Origin: Grimontia kaedaensis | GTDB lineage: Bacteria > Pseudomonadota > Gammaproteobacteria > Enterobacterales > Vibrionaceae | Length of the DNA: 64,000 nt | NCBI RefSeq assembly: GCF_023746615.1 | Contig: NZ_CP082276.1 | Span: forward strand, 496,001 to 560,000 | Direction of reading: 5' to 3' | Shown: in pieces, positions 24,342 through 33,954 of the stretch | How positions within the stretch are numbered: the stretch's first letter is position 1 | Layout: every line of letters begins with the position of its first letter | Position numbers and translations under genes: made by a program | Notes under the pieces: generated by a model | What the model saw: the letters and a program-made list of their open reading frames with translations, nothing else | The model's database searches: none | What the model was told of the DNA's origin: nothing

Positions 24342-25634
24342 TCACATGATTTGGTTTGGAAGCCAAAGAACGGTTTGAGGAAACCAAGTGATCATGGCAA
24401 TGCCGGCAAGTAGTATCAGCCAATAGGGGATAGTGGCTATCGCAATTTCTCCAACACTGACTTTTGAGCAAGCAATTGAAGATAGCACAAATAAATTGGG
24501 TCCAACGGGAGGAGTGATCATACCTATTTCTATCAAAATGGTTATCAGCACACCAATCCAGATAGGATCGTAACCACAGCTAATGAGTAAAGGAGCGACA
24601 AACGGTGATGTCAGTAACAGTATAGAGATACCGTCAAAAAGGCAGCCTACTGCAAGATAGAAGACGATTATGGCTATCAACACATAAGTTGCATCTGGTG
24701 ATATTGAGGTAATTGTATCTACAGTCATTCTGGGCAAGCCAAGAATACCAACTGCTTGTTTAAGGATGATAGCTCCCATCACCACAAAGACAATAGCGCC
24801 AAACTTGATCATTGTTGCCTGCAAAACTGAAATAAGGCGACAGACAGTCAGTTCGCCAACGGTGAAACCAAGTACAAGCAAGAATATAGCGCCGAAGGAA
24901 GCTGACTCTGTAGGTGTCGCTAATCCAAAGTATAAGGGTCCCAATATTGAGGTCATTAAAATCAAAAGAGGCCATATGTTGAGCAAGGAGCGCATGATTT
25001 CTGCACTGCTATACTGAGCTTCTTGTTTGGGAGTAATGCCTTCTTTCGTCAAGGATAGGATGGCAATATATGCCATGAAAGCTAGTCCAAATAAAATGCC
25101 TGGGAAGATTCCACCAAGGAACAATTTGGCGATAGAAACGTCCATCAATGCGCCGTATAAAATCAAGGCTATGCTGGGGGGGATCAATAAGCCAAGCGTT
25201 CCAGCTCCGGCTAAAGATCCTAAAACTGCATAGCGATTGTACCGACGAGAAATAAGTTCTGGATAGGCGGAAGAACCCACGGCTGCTGCTGTTGCTGTGG
25301 AGGTACCGCTGACTGCACCAAATAACATGCATACAGCGACATTGGTATGCAGAAGTTTGCCGGGAATACGCTGAAACAGAGGGCTTAAGGCGCGATAACT
25401 TTCAGATGCCATACCGCTCTCGAAAAAAAGATCGCCCACTAAGATAAACATTAAAATGGACGCTAGTGTGTATTTGGTTAAATCTGTCCAGAGCACTTCA
25501 GCAGCCATCACTCCGGCGCCTTCACCAACCAGGAAATGTAATAGGATTAACCCGGTTCCACCAAGCATGAGCCCCAGAGTAGCTCCAGCAATGGCCAAAC
25601 TGATTATGGTGGTGCAGAGAGCTCCCCATATCAT
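24342..25634 (-). CDS. TRAP transporter large permease subunit (DctM-like)
   Basis: 430 residues with about 12-13 hydrophobic segments and the DctM motifs FGAVSGTSTATAAAVGS, AGTLGLLIPPSIALILYG and GMITPPVGPNLFV. This inner-membrane subunit carries the solute across with a Na+ or H+ gradient. It overlaps the small permease gene by 4 bp (ATGA). It is the last gene of a DctP-Q-M operon with a divergent LysR regulator; the substrate is not known, most likely an organic acid. Confidence 0.93.
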   Translation of the reverse strand: MIWGALCTTIISLAIAGATLGLMLGGTGLILLHFLVGEGAGVMAAEVLWTDLTKYTLASILMFILVGDLFFESGMASESYRALSPLFQRIPGKLLHTNVAVCMLFGAVSGTSTATAAAVGSSAYPELISRRYNRYAVLGSLAGAGTLGLLIPPSIALILYGALMDVSIAKLFLGGIFPGILFGLAFMAYIAILSLTKEGITPKQEAQYSSAEIMRSLLNIWPLLILMTSILGPLYFGLATPTESASFGAIFLLVLGFTVGELTVCRLISVLQATMIKFGAIVFVVMGAIILKQAVGILGLPRMTVDTITSISPDATYVLIAIIVFYLAVGCLFDGISILLLTSPFVAPLLISCGYDPIWIGVLITILIEIGMITPPVGPNLFVLSSIACSKVSVGEIAIATIPYWLILLAGIAMITWFPQTVLWLPNQIM

Positions 25635-26170
25635 GGTTTAGTTTCCTTGGAGGGTAATATAGAAGGCAGATCTTGGTGTTTGTTCACCATTAAATAGCAT
25701 TCAACGATAGCCATGCTGCCCAAGCTGAATGGCATGACAAACATCCAAGGATAAAGCGCCATTTTGGTCATTTCGCTTCGAGCTCCTAAAGAATGGGTGA
25801 ATACAGCATTTTCTAGCCCATAGATGACTAGTACACCAAGCATGATAATGAGGCAAAGCGCTGCGAGGTTTTTTAAAGCAGCTCTCAGCGGGATAGGTAA
25901 GACGTTATCGAATAGAGATATTTGGATATGTCGCGCTTCCCAAGTTGTCGCGGGTAAGCATAAAAAACAACTTGAGTAAAACAGAAACCCAACGAGTTCT
26001 TCTGTCGGTGACCAGGGAGCATAAAAGAAGTACCGTATCAGTGATGCCGTAAAGACAAGTAACACCATCAGTGCAGCAGCGCAAACAGCGAGCCATAATT
26101 GAACTTTTACAATCCAGTAAATGGCGAAGCCGGGCCATTTCAATGTTATTTTTTCATTACCTTTTAACAT
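25631..26170 (-). CDS. TRAP transporter small permease subunit (DctQ-like)
   Basis: 179 residues with four predicted membrane segments and the DctQ-type pattern SLIRYFFYAPWSPTEELVGFL and ARHIQISLF. It joins the large subunit in the inner membrane. It overlaps the DctP gene by 7 bp and the DctM gene by 4 bp, so the three are translated as a coupled unit. Confidence 0.9.
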   Translation of the reverse strand: MLKGNEKITLKWPGFAIYWIVKVQLWLAVCAAALMVLLVFTASLIRYFFYAPWSPTEELVGFLFYSSCFLCLPATTWEARHIQISLFDNVLPIPLRAALKNLAALCLIIMLGVLVIYGLENAVFTHSLGARSEMTKMALYPWMFVMPFSLGSMAIVECYLMVNKHQDLPSILPSKETKP

Positions 26171-27192
26171 GACTGAGTGCTAATACACTCTTGCGGCTGG
26201 GCCATTAAGCTTTCATAAGCTTTCAGAGAAACCTCACCTCCTTCCTTCGCCATACGAAGCCATACCTCATTCGCTGCAGTTACAAACTTCTGTACATCCT
26301 GTTTAGAAAAAGCAGGAAGTTGTTTGATGCCTCCCTTAGCACGAGCTTCACGATTGGCAGTCTTAGCTGCGACATCATTCAGTGCTTTCTTAAGCGTCTC
26401 GGCGCTGATCCATTGTCCGGCTTCACGAACTGCAGCCTGTTGTTCATGACTAAGGCGATTAAAAATATTTTTATTGACACCCAGGGCTACAGGTAATGAA
26501 GCAAATGGCACTAAAAAGGCTTCGTAAGGGGCAACCTCATGCAGTGATGCAAAAATTCCAATTTCTCCAAGATACAAGGCGCAGTCTACTACACCAGTTT
26601 GGAGTGCCATGTACATTTCTGAATTTGGGATAATTTGCGCTGCAATACCTAGGTTATTGAATGTTTCAACCTGTGCCGAAGTCCAAACTCTTAGCTTTTT
26701 TCTTTTTAGACCTGCAATCGTATTGATGGGGCTTTTACAAAATACAGATACGTCATATAGTGGTGGTTGAGCATAACCAACATACTCGATCCCCCAATTA
26801 TCGAACACTGTCCTGTATGAATCTTCAATAACAGAAATTGCGGGTTCATGCGATTTAAAGTCTAAAAGTGCTCCTTCTATATATAAGGCACCAAATGCGG
26901 GGACATCACGTGATAAATAAGGAGGATACACAGCACCAGCACCCACATAACCACGCTTTAGTTGCCTGAGTAACTCAGTATTATCAAACCCTAATTCACC
27001 CATGTAGTGCATATTAAAATTGACAGATCCAGCAGTTAATTGACTGACTTTTTTAGCAAAGCTTCGCATGTCTGCAGATTCACTTCTTCCTTCTTTTATT
27101 GGAGAGTAAAAGGCAATTTCTTCAGCCTTAACTTGGAATAATGAGCTAATGTTAATTAATGTAAGGGTGAAGATAAGAACGCTCTTTTTCAT
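26164..27192 (-). CDS. TRAP transporter periplasmic solute-binding protein (DctP-like)
   Basis: 342 residues. A Sec signal peptide starts at MKKSVLIFTLTLI and the mature protein has the DctP fold pattern with KRKKLRVWTSAQVETFNNLG and the ligand-binding region around NSEMYMALQTGVVDCAL. It delivers the solute to DctQM. The ATG at 27192 is chosen because the signal peptide begins there; in-frame ATGs at 27213 and 27228 exist and none has a strong ribosome binding site. A C-terminal pair of Cys (ECISTQSC) is unusual for the family. Confidence 0.88.
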   Translation of the reverse strand: MKKSVLIFTLTLINISSLFQVKAEEIAFYSPIKEGRSESADMRSFAKKVSQLTAGSVNFNMHYMGELGFDNTELLRQLKRGYVGAGAVYPPYLSRDVPAFGALYIEGALLDFKSHEPAISVIEDSYRTVFDNWGIEYVGYAQPPLYDVSVFCKSPINTIAGLKRKKLRVWTSAQVETFNNLGIAAQIIPNSEMYMALQTGVVDCALYLGEIGIFASLHEVAPYEAFLVPFASLPVALGVNKNIFNRLSHEQQAAVREAGQWISAETLKKALNDVAAKTANREARAKGGIKQLPAFSKQDVQKFVTAANEVWLRMAKEGGEVSLKAYESLMAQPQECISTQSC

Positions 27193-27238
27193 TACAATAC
27201 CCAAGTAACTCATTGTGGAAAAAACCATTTTAATTCAA

Positions 27239-27260
27239 GTGTCTTCATAATTATAGACAC
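27239..27260. promoter_or_regulatory. Candidate LysR operator
   Basis: GTGTCT (27239-27244) and AGACAC (27255-27260) form a perfect inverted repeat with a 10-bp AT-rich spacer, between the divergent DctP and LysR-type genes. LysR regulators usually bind such T-N11-A-type dyads beside their own gene; the assignment is inference. Confidence 0.5.
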
Positions 27261-27292
27261 ATTTTTTATCGTTGTTATGCAAAAGTGAATGA

Positions 27293-28234
27293 ATGGAATC
27301 TAGAAAACTATATCGTGAAATCAGTGCTTTTTTAGCGCTTGCTCAGCATGAGAGCTTTACTAAGGCTGCAGAGTATTTGGGGGTTAGCCAACCAACCCTG
27401 AGTAGGCATGTGGCTAGATTAGAAAATAAAATAGGTGCGGAGCTTGTTTTAAGAGATACCCGAAATGTTGAACTGACAGAGTTAGGGAGAATTTTTGCGT
27501 CCGATTTAGCCAAGGGGGCGGATCGTATTCAATTGGCGTACCAGAATGCGCAGAAAATGATAGAAGGTAAGAAAGGTACTTTAGCGATTGCTTACAATAC
27601 AATTCCAATGAATACCTATGTTTTACCTATTCTATTGAGAGATTTTCGGGCGTACTACCCAGATATAGAAACATCATTATATTGTATACCTTCCCATGAA
27701 CAGCATACTGCGTTAGCTTCGGGTAATATAGATATAGCCTTTTGCAGCTCGCCTTTTTTGGAAAGTGGATATGACCATAAAATAGTTTCAAAACATAAGC
27801 TTATGGCAGTCATCTCGTCATCGGATTTATTAGCACAGAAAAATGAACTGAGACCAGATGATCTCTTGGGAAAAACGTTAATACTTGGAGAGTCCAAAGC
27901 GTGGGAACCGTTCAACATCCAGATATTAGAATTTCTAAACTCATACTCTATTGAAGAAAATCCTATAATCAGAGCTTACGATTTCGATAGCCTTGCTGCA
28001 TTAGTGATGTCCGGGAACGGCATCGGATTTTTTGTGGAAATTGCCAAAGAAATGCGTAGGCCTAGTTTGAAAGTTTTACCTATTGAAGGCTTCGACAAAG
28101 AGATATCCCTTTACATAAACTGGAAAACCAACTCTCCCAACCCCGCCCTGAGGTTATTTATAGAGCATGTTCTGAAAACAACGAACTCTCATGTCACTGA
28201 GGAGGGGGTTATTGATGAAATCTCGGGCTTATAA
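27293..28234 (+). CDS. LysR-family transcriptional regulator
   Basis: 313 residues. The N-terminal winged helix is typical (SFTKAAEYLGVSQPTLSRHVARLENKIG at about residues 21-48), followed by the LysR substrate-binding domain (about 90-300). It is divergent from the DctPQM operon with about 100 bp between, so it most likely controls that transporter in response to its substrate. No strong ribosome binding site precedes the ATG. Confidence 0.92.
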   Translation: MESRKLYREISAFLALAQHESFTKAAEYLGVSQPTLSRHVARLENKIGAELVLRDTRNVELTELGRIFASDLAKGADRIQLAYQNAQKMIEGKKGTLAIAYNTIPMNTYVLPILLRDFRAYYPDIETSLYCIPSHEQHTALASGNIDIAFCSSPFLESGYDHKIVSKHKLMAVISSSDLLAQKNELRPDDLLGKTLILGESKAWEPFNIQILEFLNSYSIEENPIIRAYDFDSLAALVMSGNGIGFFVEIAKEMRRPSLKVLPIEGFDKEISLYINWKTNSPNPALRLFIEHVLKTTNSHVTEEGVIDEISGL

Positions 28235-28273
28235 TCATAATTACCGAACATTATAGTGTATGACATATAATAA

Positions 28274-28299
28274 AAACGCGCCCTGAGGCGCGTTTCTAT
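28274..28299. terminator. Bidirectional terminator
   Basis: AAACGCGCC and GGCGCGTTT form a perfect stem with a CTGA-type loop, flanked by an A run on one side and T-rich sequence on the other. It lies between the convergent LysR gene and the gene ending at 28365 and can serve both. Confidence 0.85.
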
Positions 28300-28364
28300 T
28301 TGATGGTAATTATCATTTACCTTAAGTGAGTATAGGATATCACATCAATATCAACTTGGTACCA

Positions 28365-30038
28365 TTATTCATATTGACAGCCTGCTGGAGAGGTATATTT
28401 ATATTCGGTATAACCACCCGATGAATTACATGCTGCTGTTATGAAGTTTAAGCTGCATTGATTATTTCCATCTGGATGTAATGATATGTTTGCTCGAATA
28501 CTGTAGTATGCAAGTTTTCCCGCGTCACTTGAACGATAACAGCCAAATTGTGGCTGGGGAGCACTTTCCCAGTCATCATAATAGTATGCACGCGGATATG
28601 ATTCATCAGTATAATGCGCGTGCTTTTTAAAAGTTCCGTTACTCGTTATCAAAAGTGCTTTCGCATAAGGTGCTTTACAGTCAAGTCTAAGCGTTGTTGA
28701 TTGCGGATCATTGGCTGTTACGTAAACAACTCCATTAGGTCCACAGGTATATTCATCGTCATCAAGGATTGTCGCTGTACCAATCAACTTGCTTGAAGTG
28801 TCATTGTTTATCCAGACTTCAAGCGAGAAGGTTTTCGCCGATTCCTTATTGTAGTCGCTAGTTGTGGGCACGAGCACTTGAAATCTATCCACTCCTTCTG
28901 GAATTGTCACGGCCGTACTATTGGATAAACTTATACCAGAGCTACCTCCTTCATACCTCACGGCGACACTATCTCTATAATCTGTTCCTCTGAGTGCTGA
29001 ACCGTTTTTTAATGCAAGAGTGACCTCTGTGTCTTCTGGAAGTACTTTATCAAACGTTACGGTAAAGGTTGCAAAGCTGCCTTCATAAACGTTATTCCCA
29101 GAAACACCAGTGAGCTCAGCTTTTTCGTCACTTTTGAACATAGTTCTGTCATAACATTCAGAATATTCAGTAGTGACCGTACCCATTGCGCTAATGCGTG
29201 TGGGGAAAAGACCAACACGTTTGGTTTCCCCGGTGGAAGGTTTAAGACGGAAAAGGTGGTTGCTGTTCACGTTACCAGATACGTTTTGGTTTTTGGCGGT
29301 AATCAACACTTGGCCATTTTGGTCTATTGCTGCTCCTGTAACAAAATCCACATAGTGGAACGCTTTCAGCGTTTGAGCACCAGTTTCGGTGTTAATAACA
29401 AATGTTCTGCCATTAGTAATGAACAACAGCTCTCCTTCGTGGAAAATAAAATCTCCCCAACTACTAAAACCTCCAGCCCTTAAACCGATATCAAAGGTCC
29501 CAATATCAGTAATCTCACCAGTTTCAGGGTTTACCTTAAAAATACTGCTGTTATCTGAGGCGAAAAGCTCTCCGGTAGCAGGATTGAAAGCCATTCGAGT
29601 AATCTGTTTTTTTGTTGTTGGGCCGTTGATATGTTCACCACTCTCTGGGTCGTAGTAAGCCAGTTGGTAACTTTCAACGGTTTTGGCGTGTAAGTCTAAG
29701 TTGTTCATTTGTTGATCAGTTAAAAGGCCTTCTGGCACTTCAACGTGATATGACTTGGGTTGAGGGGCGTTCGCATAGTAGAGACGATTAGTTATTGGGT
29801 TGAACGACATTGTTGGCGAACTAAACTTCGCGAGAGAATTAAATGTAGCTCGTGAAGATGCATCAGAATACGTGCTGTTGTCCATCACCTGTTTTTCTTT
29901 GATATCGATCAGCATTCCGACGTTTCCACGTCCCGCATTCATAGAATATACGTTACCTAAACATGTATCAGATGCTAGCGATGAAAATGGGTAGGCGCTG
30001 ACGAGTGTTAGCGCAATACCATACTTCCTGAATGTCAT
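28365..30038 (-). CDS. Secreted Calx-beta-domain protein of unknown function
   Basis: 557 residues with a Sec signal peptide ending at about residue 22 (SSLAS). Residues about 30-290 look like a beta-propeller of short repeats (MAFNPATGELFASDNSSIFKVN; FNPITNRLYYAN), about 305-428 match a Calx-beta domain (EGSFATFTVTFDK ... TATILDDDE), and the last 125 residues are Cys-containing and aromatic. Calx-beta domains bind Ca2+ and occur in surface and adhesion proteins. No enzyme motif was seen. AAAGGAGC precedes the ATG. It is divergent from the other large secreted protein at 30564. Confidence 0.72.
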   Translation of the reverse strand: MTFRKYGIALTLVSAYPFSSLASDTCLGNVYSMNAGRGNVGMLIDIKEKQVMDNSTYSDASSRATFNSLAKFSSPTMSFNPITNRLYYANAPQPKSYHVEVPEGLLTDQQMNNLDLHAKTVESYQLAYYDPESGEHINGPTTKKQITRMAFNPATGELFASDNSSIFKVNPETGEITDIGTFDIGLRAGGFSSWGDFIFHEGELLFITNGRTFVINTETGAQTLKAFHYVDFVTGAAIDQNGQVLITAKNQNVSGNVNSNHLFRLKPSTGETKRVGLFPTRISAMGTVTTEYSECYDRTMFKSDEKAELTGVSGNNVYEGSFATFTVTFDKVLPEDTEVTLALKNGSALRGTDYRDSVAVRYEGGSSGISLSNSTAVTIPEGVDRFQVLVPTTSDYNKESAKTFSLEVWINNDTSSKLIGTATILDDDEYTCGPNGVVYVTANDPQSTTLRLDCKAPYAKALLITSNGTFKKHAHYTDESYPRAYYYDDWESAPQPQFGCYRSSDAGKLAYYSIRANISLHPDGNNQCSLNFITAACNSSGGYTEYKYTSPAGCQYE

Positions 30039-30563
30039 AGTTAAGCTCCTTTACAAAACTGCCTAAATGATAATAAAGGTCCATAAGATTATTCTTATAT
30101 TGATGTTTTTATGATTCCTACAATAAGGATGCTTCTACTATTAGCAGCTAATTTGTTTTTTATAAATATAAATTTATTGATTTTAAGATCTTTGGCTTTT
30201 TATCATTAAAAAAGCATTAGAATTAATCTTATTGCTGCTCATTCTTATTTGGTATTAATATAAATAAATTTACCTTGCTATTCATTATTGCATAAAATAA
30301 TTTAAACCTGTTATTCAAATATAAATAAATTTCTATATAGGATGGTTTTTATTTTTAATGAACTTGATTTATGTTGGTTAATAATTTAAATATCTGTTGA
30401 TGCTTGCTTAGCTATTGGTAATGCTTAAGTCTAATCATAATGAATTTAAATTTAATGTAAACCTAAAGAACTATGCATATTAAGACTAGATATTGAGGCA
30501 AGCCTCACATGGAGTTTATGTGGTTCTTATAGGTTTCTCATTCAAAAGAAAAAGGATTTTTAT
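30039..30563. other. AT-rich divergent region between two secreted-protein genes
   Basis: About 525 bp of very AT-rich sequence with no gene. It must carry promoters for both flanking genes. No strong palindrome or consensus promoter could be singled out by eye. Confidence 0.45.
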
Positions 30564-33389
30564 ATGAGTATGTTTAGGATAAAAATATATACATTATTGT
30601 CTTTATTTCTTGGTATTAACTGTTCGGTTTTTGCTCAGCCTGATGTCCCAACAAATCTGTGGGATTATCCAATCATTGATTCAGTACCAGGGGAAAGAGG
30701 GAAGTTTAATAGACCGCACATACCGCCGCTGCTCTTAAGCAATGATGGTAGGCTAGGAGTACGGATAAATCATAAACCCAATAACATGATGACAATGCTA
30801 TTGCTTGCCCCAGAAAAAATCTCCAATCCATTTTTGGCAAGTAGACCCGGTACTCCAATCATGGCGACATCTAAAAGGGAGCTTAGCCCGGAAAGACTTG
30901 GGACAACGAGTACCTTACCAAGTGGGGCATTTTTTATCTGTGAAGATCCCGCGGCTCCCAATCCATTTGTATGTGGAAAAGACAAAGATAAAGATTGTTA
31001 TGACATTAGCTTGATTGGCCGGGAGGACAATAAAGAAAAAAAAGAATTTAGAATGGTTTCAAATAAGTTAAGAGTTGTTGTAAGTAATCCTAAAACTCCA
31101 AGAGCTGCTATTGAAAATATACGATTCTTAGAGGAAAAACCTGTCGTTGGACCACCGATGACTTCATTTTATAATGAACCGAATGTTACTTCAGATGGAA
31201 TGCTTTTGGTCGCAAAGTTCGGTCGGTGGGTTCACAAAGAATCAGGGGTTAGACAATATAATAGCCCTGTTGGATATGCTTATAATAAAAAGGGAGCCTG
31301 TGATGTAACAGGCTGGACAGAAGCACATCCTGCTACACATGCTTACTTCGATCCGGATGTTAATCAGCGATATGGGTTTGCTAAATATCAAATGAGGGAT
31401 ACGGAAGGTAATTTAATCCCTAATGGTGCTGTCCTAGATATAGATCAATATCCATGGGTTGACCCTAAGGGTGATAATATATTTATGGCTCTTGGGGTAG
31501 ATATGCTCCTTTATTATGATGAAGATAATATTGTTCGCTCTCGTTATCCTGCAAAGTGCTTATCTAATGACAAAAGGCTATGTAATGTAAACGTAAATAG
31601 TAGGCCACAGGAAAGCGGTTTTGACCCAGACGACGACCGATTTCTCGATATTGAAAGGTCCACTAATGTGAACCGGAATATCAGCTTCTTTGGGTCATGG
31701 ACACGAGGCAAGATTGTCACCATGGATAATCTCATTAACTATATGGATTATGGGATGAACTGGCGACATTTACTGGTGAAACTGTATAGACCTGATACAT
31801 CGACTAAGAATAGTGATAATCCCATCAATCTGACTGGCGAAGTTAAAATGGCGCACAATAAAACCTTTGAAGCATACACGCCACTGGGGTCTGTTTATGA
31901 AGGCGCGCAACTTGGTTCAGTCACCAATACTTTCAACTACTTGGAAAACTTAACGCCTAAGACGCCAAGAGATATCGTCTGGTTTTTTAGTAAAGGTAAT
32001 GGTGGTACTGCTGAGTTAGCTTTTGATGATTTCATCGATCCCAACGTATTTATATACTCACCTATGAACCAGTCTTTTGCCCACAACAATGATCCAAATG
32101 GAAAACGTAACGTCTGGCATGATGGTTTTGAGCGCGAAAGAGACAAAATGCACGGAAAAGGATTTGCTAAGAAAGAAGGAACTCTTAATCGCTTTCAGAA
32201 CCCTTTGAGGATGCAAAATGCCGCAACGCGTGACGCGAGGGCTGCGGCTTTAAACGGGGAAGACGTAAACCAATTGAAGTTCTGGGACCTGCCTCCCTAT
32301 GGTGAAGTTGTGGGTCGATTCGCACGTGTAGAACCCTATGCGTTGGGTGGTATAGAAGGGAAAGGTTTTTGGATGGATGGGAACAGCCGAGTTATTTATC
32401 CAATTCCAGAACAGAATAATCGTGACTTGCAAGAACAGAAAAATTGGTACTATGGCATTTTCATTGACCCAAGAAATTTAAAGGATCAATTGAATCGTAC
32501 ACTCATTTCGTTCCCTGATGGTTCAAAGCTTTCTCTGGTCGGTAGAGACAATATTGATCGTGTCACTATCACGGACCGCAGCGGTCAGAGTGCAGAAAAC
32601 TGGGTATTACCAAGAACTATATCTCCTGAAGAGTGGGTGCACCTCGGATTTGCTGTTGAGCATTTTGATGGCGGTACGAAAGTCACGCCTTATTTCAATG
32701 GTTTTGCTGACAGAGCATTGACTATACAAGGTGAAACTTTGTTGGCTTTGGATGGGGGTAACCTTACGTTGGGTAAACTTACGTTGGGTAAACGAGGCAA
32801 AGGTGATGGCTTTATAGGCTGGATTGACGACTTTAAAGTAATTTCCAGAGCTTTGACCCAAGAAGAGTATTGCAATCACGCTCGTGGCACCCTGGTCCGA
32901 ATCAGAGAAAATGTGCCTTGGAATAGAATTGCAAGTATGTATCCAAGGTCATCACATAAGGCAATTGCTGAACAAGTAGGTGATGATGGATCCGTTAGAT
33001 ATGCCTGTTATGTTAATTACAATGTAGAGCGCGGAGCAAACATGGCCCAAATCCCGAGAGGAACCGAGTCACTGCGTGAGGAAATATTGGATATTCATAG
33101 GTTGGCATTCAATGAGGCGCGCCCGGATTCAAGTGAAAATGCGTTCTGTAAATCTTGCCATGTTGAAAGTGATGGGCCGCTGTCGCTTCAAGCGCTGAAA
33201 TATTTAGGTTTGCCTGCGCAGGAAGACGATCGACGTCAGCCAATGCAACCCAACCCATTAATTTATGGGATTATACCCCCCAATTTGTTCGGTCCTGGTT
33301 TACCTGTCCGTAGGATTAATGATGACGTTAGACAGAAAAAACCTAGAGGACACTTCGTTGATGAATGGGTTCTCGACAACAGCCAGTAA
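30564..33389 (+). CDS. Large secreted protein with LamG-like domain and a CXXCH haem-binding motif
   Basis: 941 residues with a Sec signal peptide ending near residue 25 (SVFA). Residues about 580-770 resemble a concanavalin/LamG domain (EEWVHLGFAVEHFDGG, GWIDDFKVISRALTQEE). A single CKSCH motif at residues 862-866 could bind c-type haem after export. The first ~550 residues were not recognised. A 15-bp tandem duplication gives TLGKLTLGK at about residue 735. It is not a standard cytochrome: one CXXCH in more than 900 residues, with no clear distal Met region. AAAAAGGA precedes the ATG. Function unknown. Confidence 0.72.
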   Translation: MSMFRIKIYTLLSLFLGINCSVFAQPDVPTNLWDYPIIDSVPGERGKFNRPHIPPLLLSNDGRLGVRINHKPNNMMTMLLLAPEKISNPFLASRPGTPIMATSKRELSPERLGTTSTLPSGAFFICEDPAAPNPFVCGKDKDKDCYDISLIGREDNKEKKEFRMVSNKLRVVVSNPKTPRAAIENIRFLEEKPVVGPPMTSFYNEPNVTSDGMLLVAKFGRWVHKESGVRQYNSPVGYAYNKKGACDVTGWTEAHPATHAYFDPDVNQRYGFAKYQMRDTEGNLIPNGAVLDIDQYPWVDPKGDNIFMALGVDMLLYYDEDNIVRSRYPAKCLSNDKRLCNVNVNSRPQESGFDPDDDRFLDIERSTNVNRNISFFGSWTRGKIVTMDNLINYMDYGMNWRHLLVKLYRPDTSTKNSDNPINLTGEVKMAHNKTFEAYTPLGSVYEGAQLGSVTNTFNYLENLTPKTPRDIVWFFSKGNGGTAELAFDDFIDPNVFIYSPMNQSFAHNNDPNGKRNVWHDGFERERDKMHGKGFAKKEGTLNRFQNPLRMQNAATRDARAAALNGEDVNQLKFWDLPPYGEVVGRFARVEPYALGGIEGKGFWMDGNSRVIYPIPEQNNRDLQEQKNWYYGIFIDPRNLKDQLNRTLISFPDGSKLSLVGRDNIDRVTITDRSGQSAENWVLPRTISPEEWVHLGFAVEHFDGGTKVTPYFNGFADRALTIQGETLLALDGGNLTLGKLTLGKRGKGDGFIGWIDDFKVISRALTQEEYCNHARGTLVRIRENVPWNRIASMYPRSSHKAIAEQVGDDGSVRYACYVNYNVERGANMAQIPRGTESLREEILDIHRLAFNEARPDSSENAFCKSCHVESDGPLSLQALKYLGLPAQEDDRRQPMQPNPLIYGIIPPNLFGPGLPVRRINDDVRQKKPRGHFVDEWVLDNSQ

Positions 33390-33431
33390 TGGGACATCTG
33401 GAAAAGAACCCAAGATTAAATAAAGCTAATA

Positions 33432-33460
33432 GAAGCCGCCCTGATGGGGCGGTTTCTTTT
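33432..33460 (+). terminator. Rho-independent terminator of the LamG/CXXCH gene
   Basis: GAAGCCGCCC pairs with GGGGCGGTTTC around a short loop, followed by TTTT. It lies about 45 bp after the stop codon. Confidence 0.85.
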
Positions 33461-33469
33461 ATCTCGCTT

Positions 33470-33526
33470 ATACCAAACAACCTGAAGATGCAGGATTCGG
33501 CGAATATCTTCAGGTCGTTTGGGTAT
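33470..33526. repeat. Dispersed palindromic repeat, copy 1
   Basis: ATACCAAACAACCTGAAGAT is followed by an inverted copy (ATCTTCAGGTCGTTTGGGTAT-type arm) across a 16-bp loop. The same arms occur at 40489 and 61096. This copy supplies the last codons (TQTT and stop) of the SnoaL-like gene on the minus strand. Confidence 0.85.
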
Positions 33527-33944
33527 CTGTCCAGCCTAGCTCTTTCAACGCCCAGCCATCATTCCATATTTTGGTCATATGCGTGACTTTGCCTTCATCA
33601 GATAATTGCATCACATACACATAGTGGCTTGCACACTTTTTCCCTGTGGCCGCTACAGGCCCACCTTCTCCACTGTGGATACCGAAAAAGGTGCCAAAGA
33701 AAATCGCGGTGTTTTTCTCATGGTCAAAAGCAGAGGTGGTGAGTTCATAATGGCTGCCTGCCATAGGACCGTTGGTGATACCCTGCATCCAATGGGTGTA
33801 GTCTTCCAGTGTTTGAATGTCAGTGAGGGCGAAAGCTTGGGAATCAAACCCTGCGTTGGGCTCAGCGAAGCCTTTGCAGGCCTCCCAACCTTTGCCTGAT
33901 TCACAAGCATGAAAGAACTCGGTTGCGTTTTTAAAAGCAGACAT
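33510..33944 (-). CDS. SnoaL/NTF2-like protein
   Basis: 144 residues, a cone-shaped NTF2-fold candidate: N-terminal helix with FFHACESGKGWEACKGF, then YTHWMQGI and beta strands ending KVTHMTKIWNDGWALKELGW, as in nuclear-transport-factor-2/SnoaL-like proteins. Members may be isomerases, cyclases or small ligand binders, so no reaction is assigned. It lies 10 bp after the aldehyde dehydrogenase gene, so it is co-transcribed. The stop codon lies within a dispersed palindromic repeat, so the C-terminus was probably altered by that insertion. A decayed copy of its 3' end is at 20268. Confidence 0.75.
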   Translation of the reverse strand: MSAFKNATEFFHACESGKGWEACKGFAEPNAGFDSQAFALTDIQTLEDYTHWMQGITNGPMAGSHYELTTSAFDHEKNTAIFFGTFFGIHSGEGGPVAATGKKCASHYVYVMQLSDEGKVTHMTKIWNDGWALKELGWTDTQTT

Positions 33945-33954
33945 GATTTCTCCT

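Noticed and set aside
24196..24471. Short frames on both strands at the end of the first TRAP operon
   Set aside because: They overlap the DctM gene in other frames and lack start signals; no homology seen.
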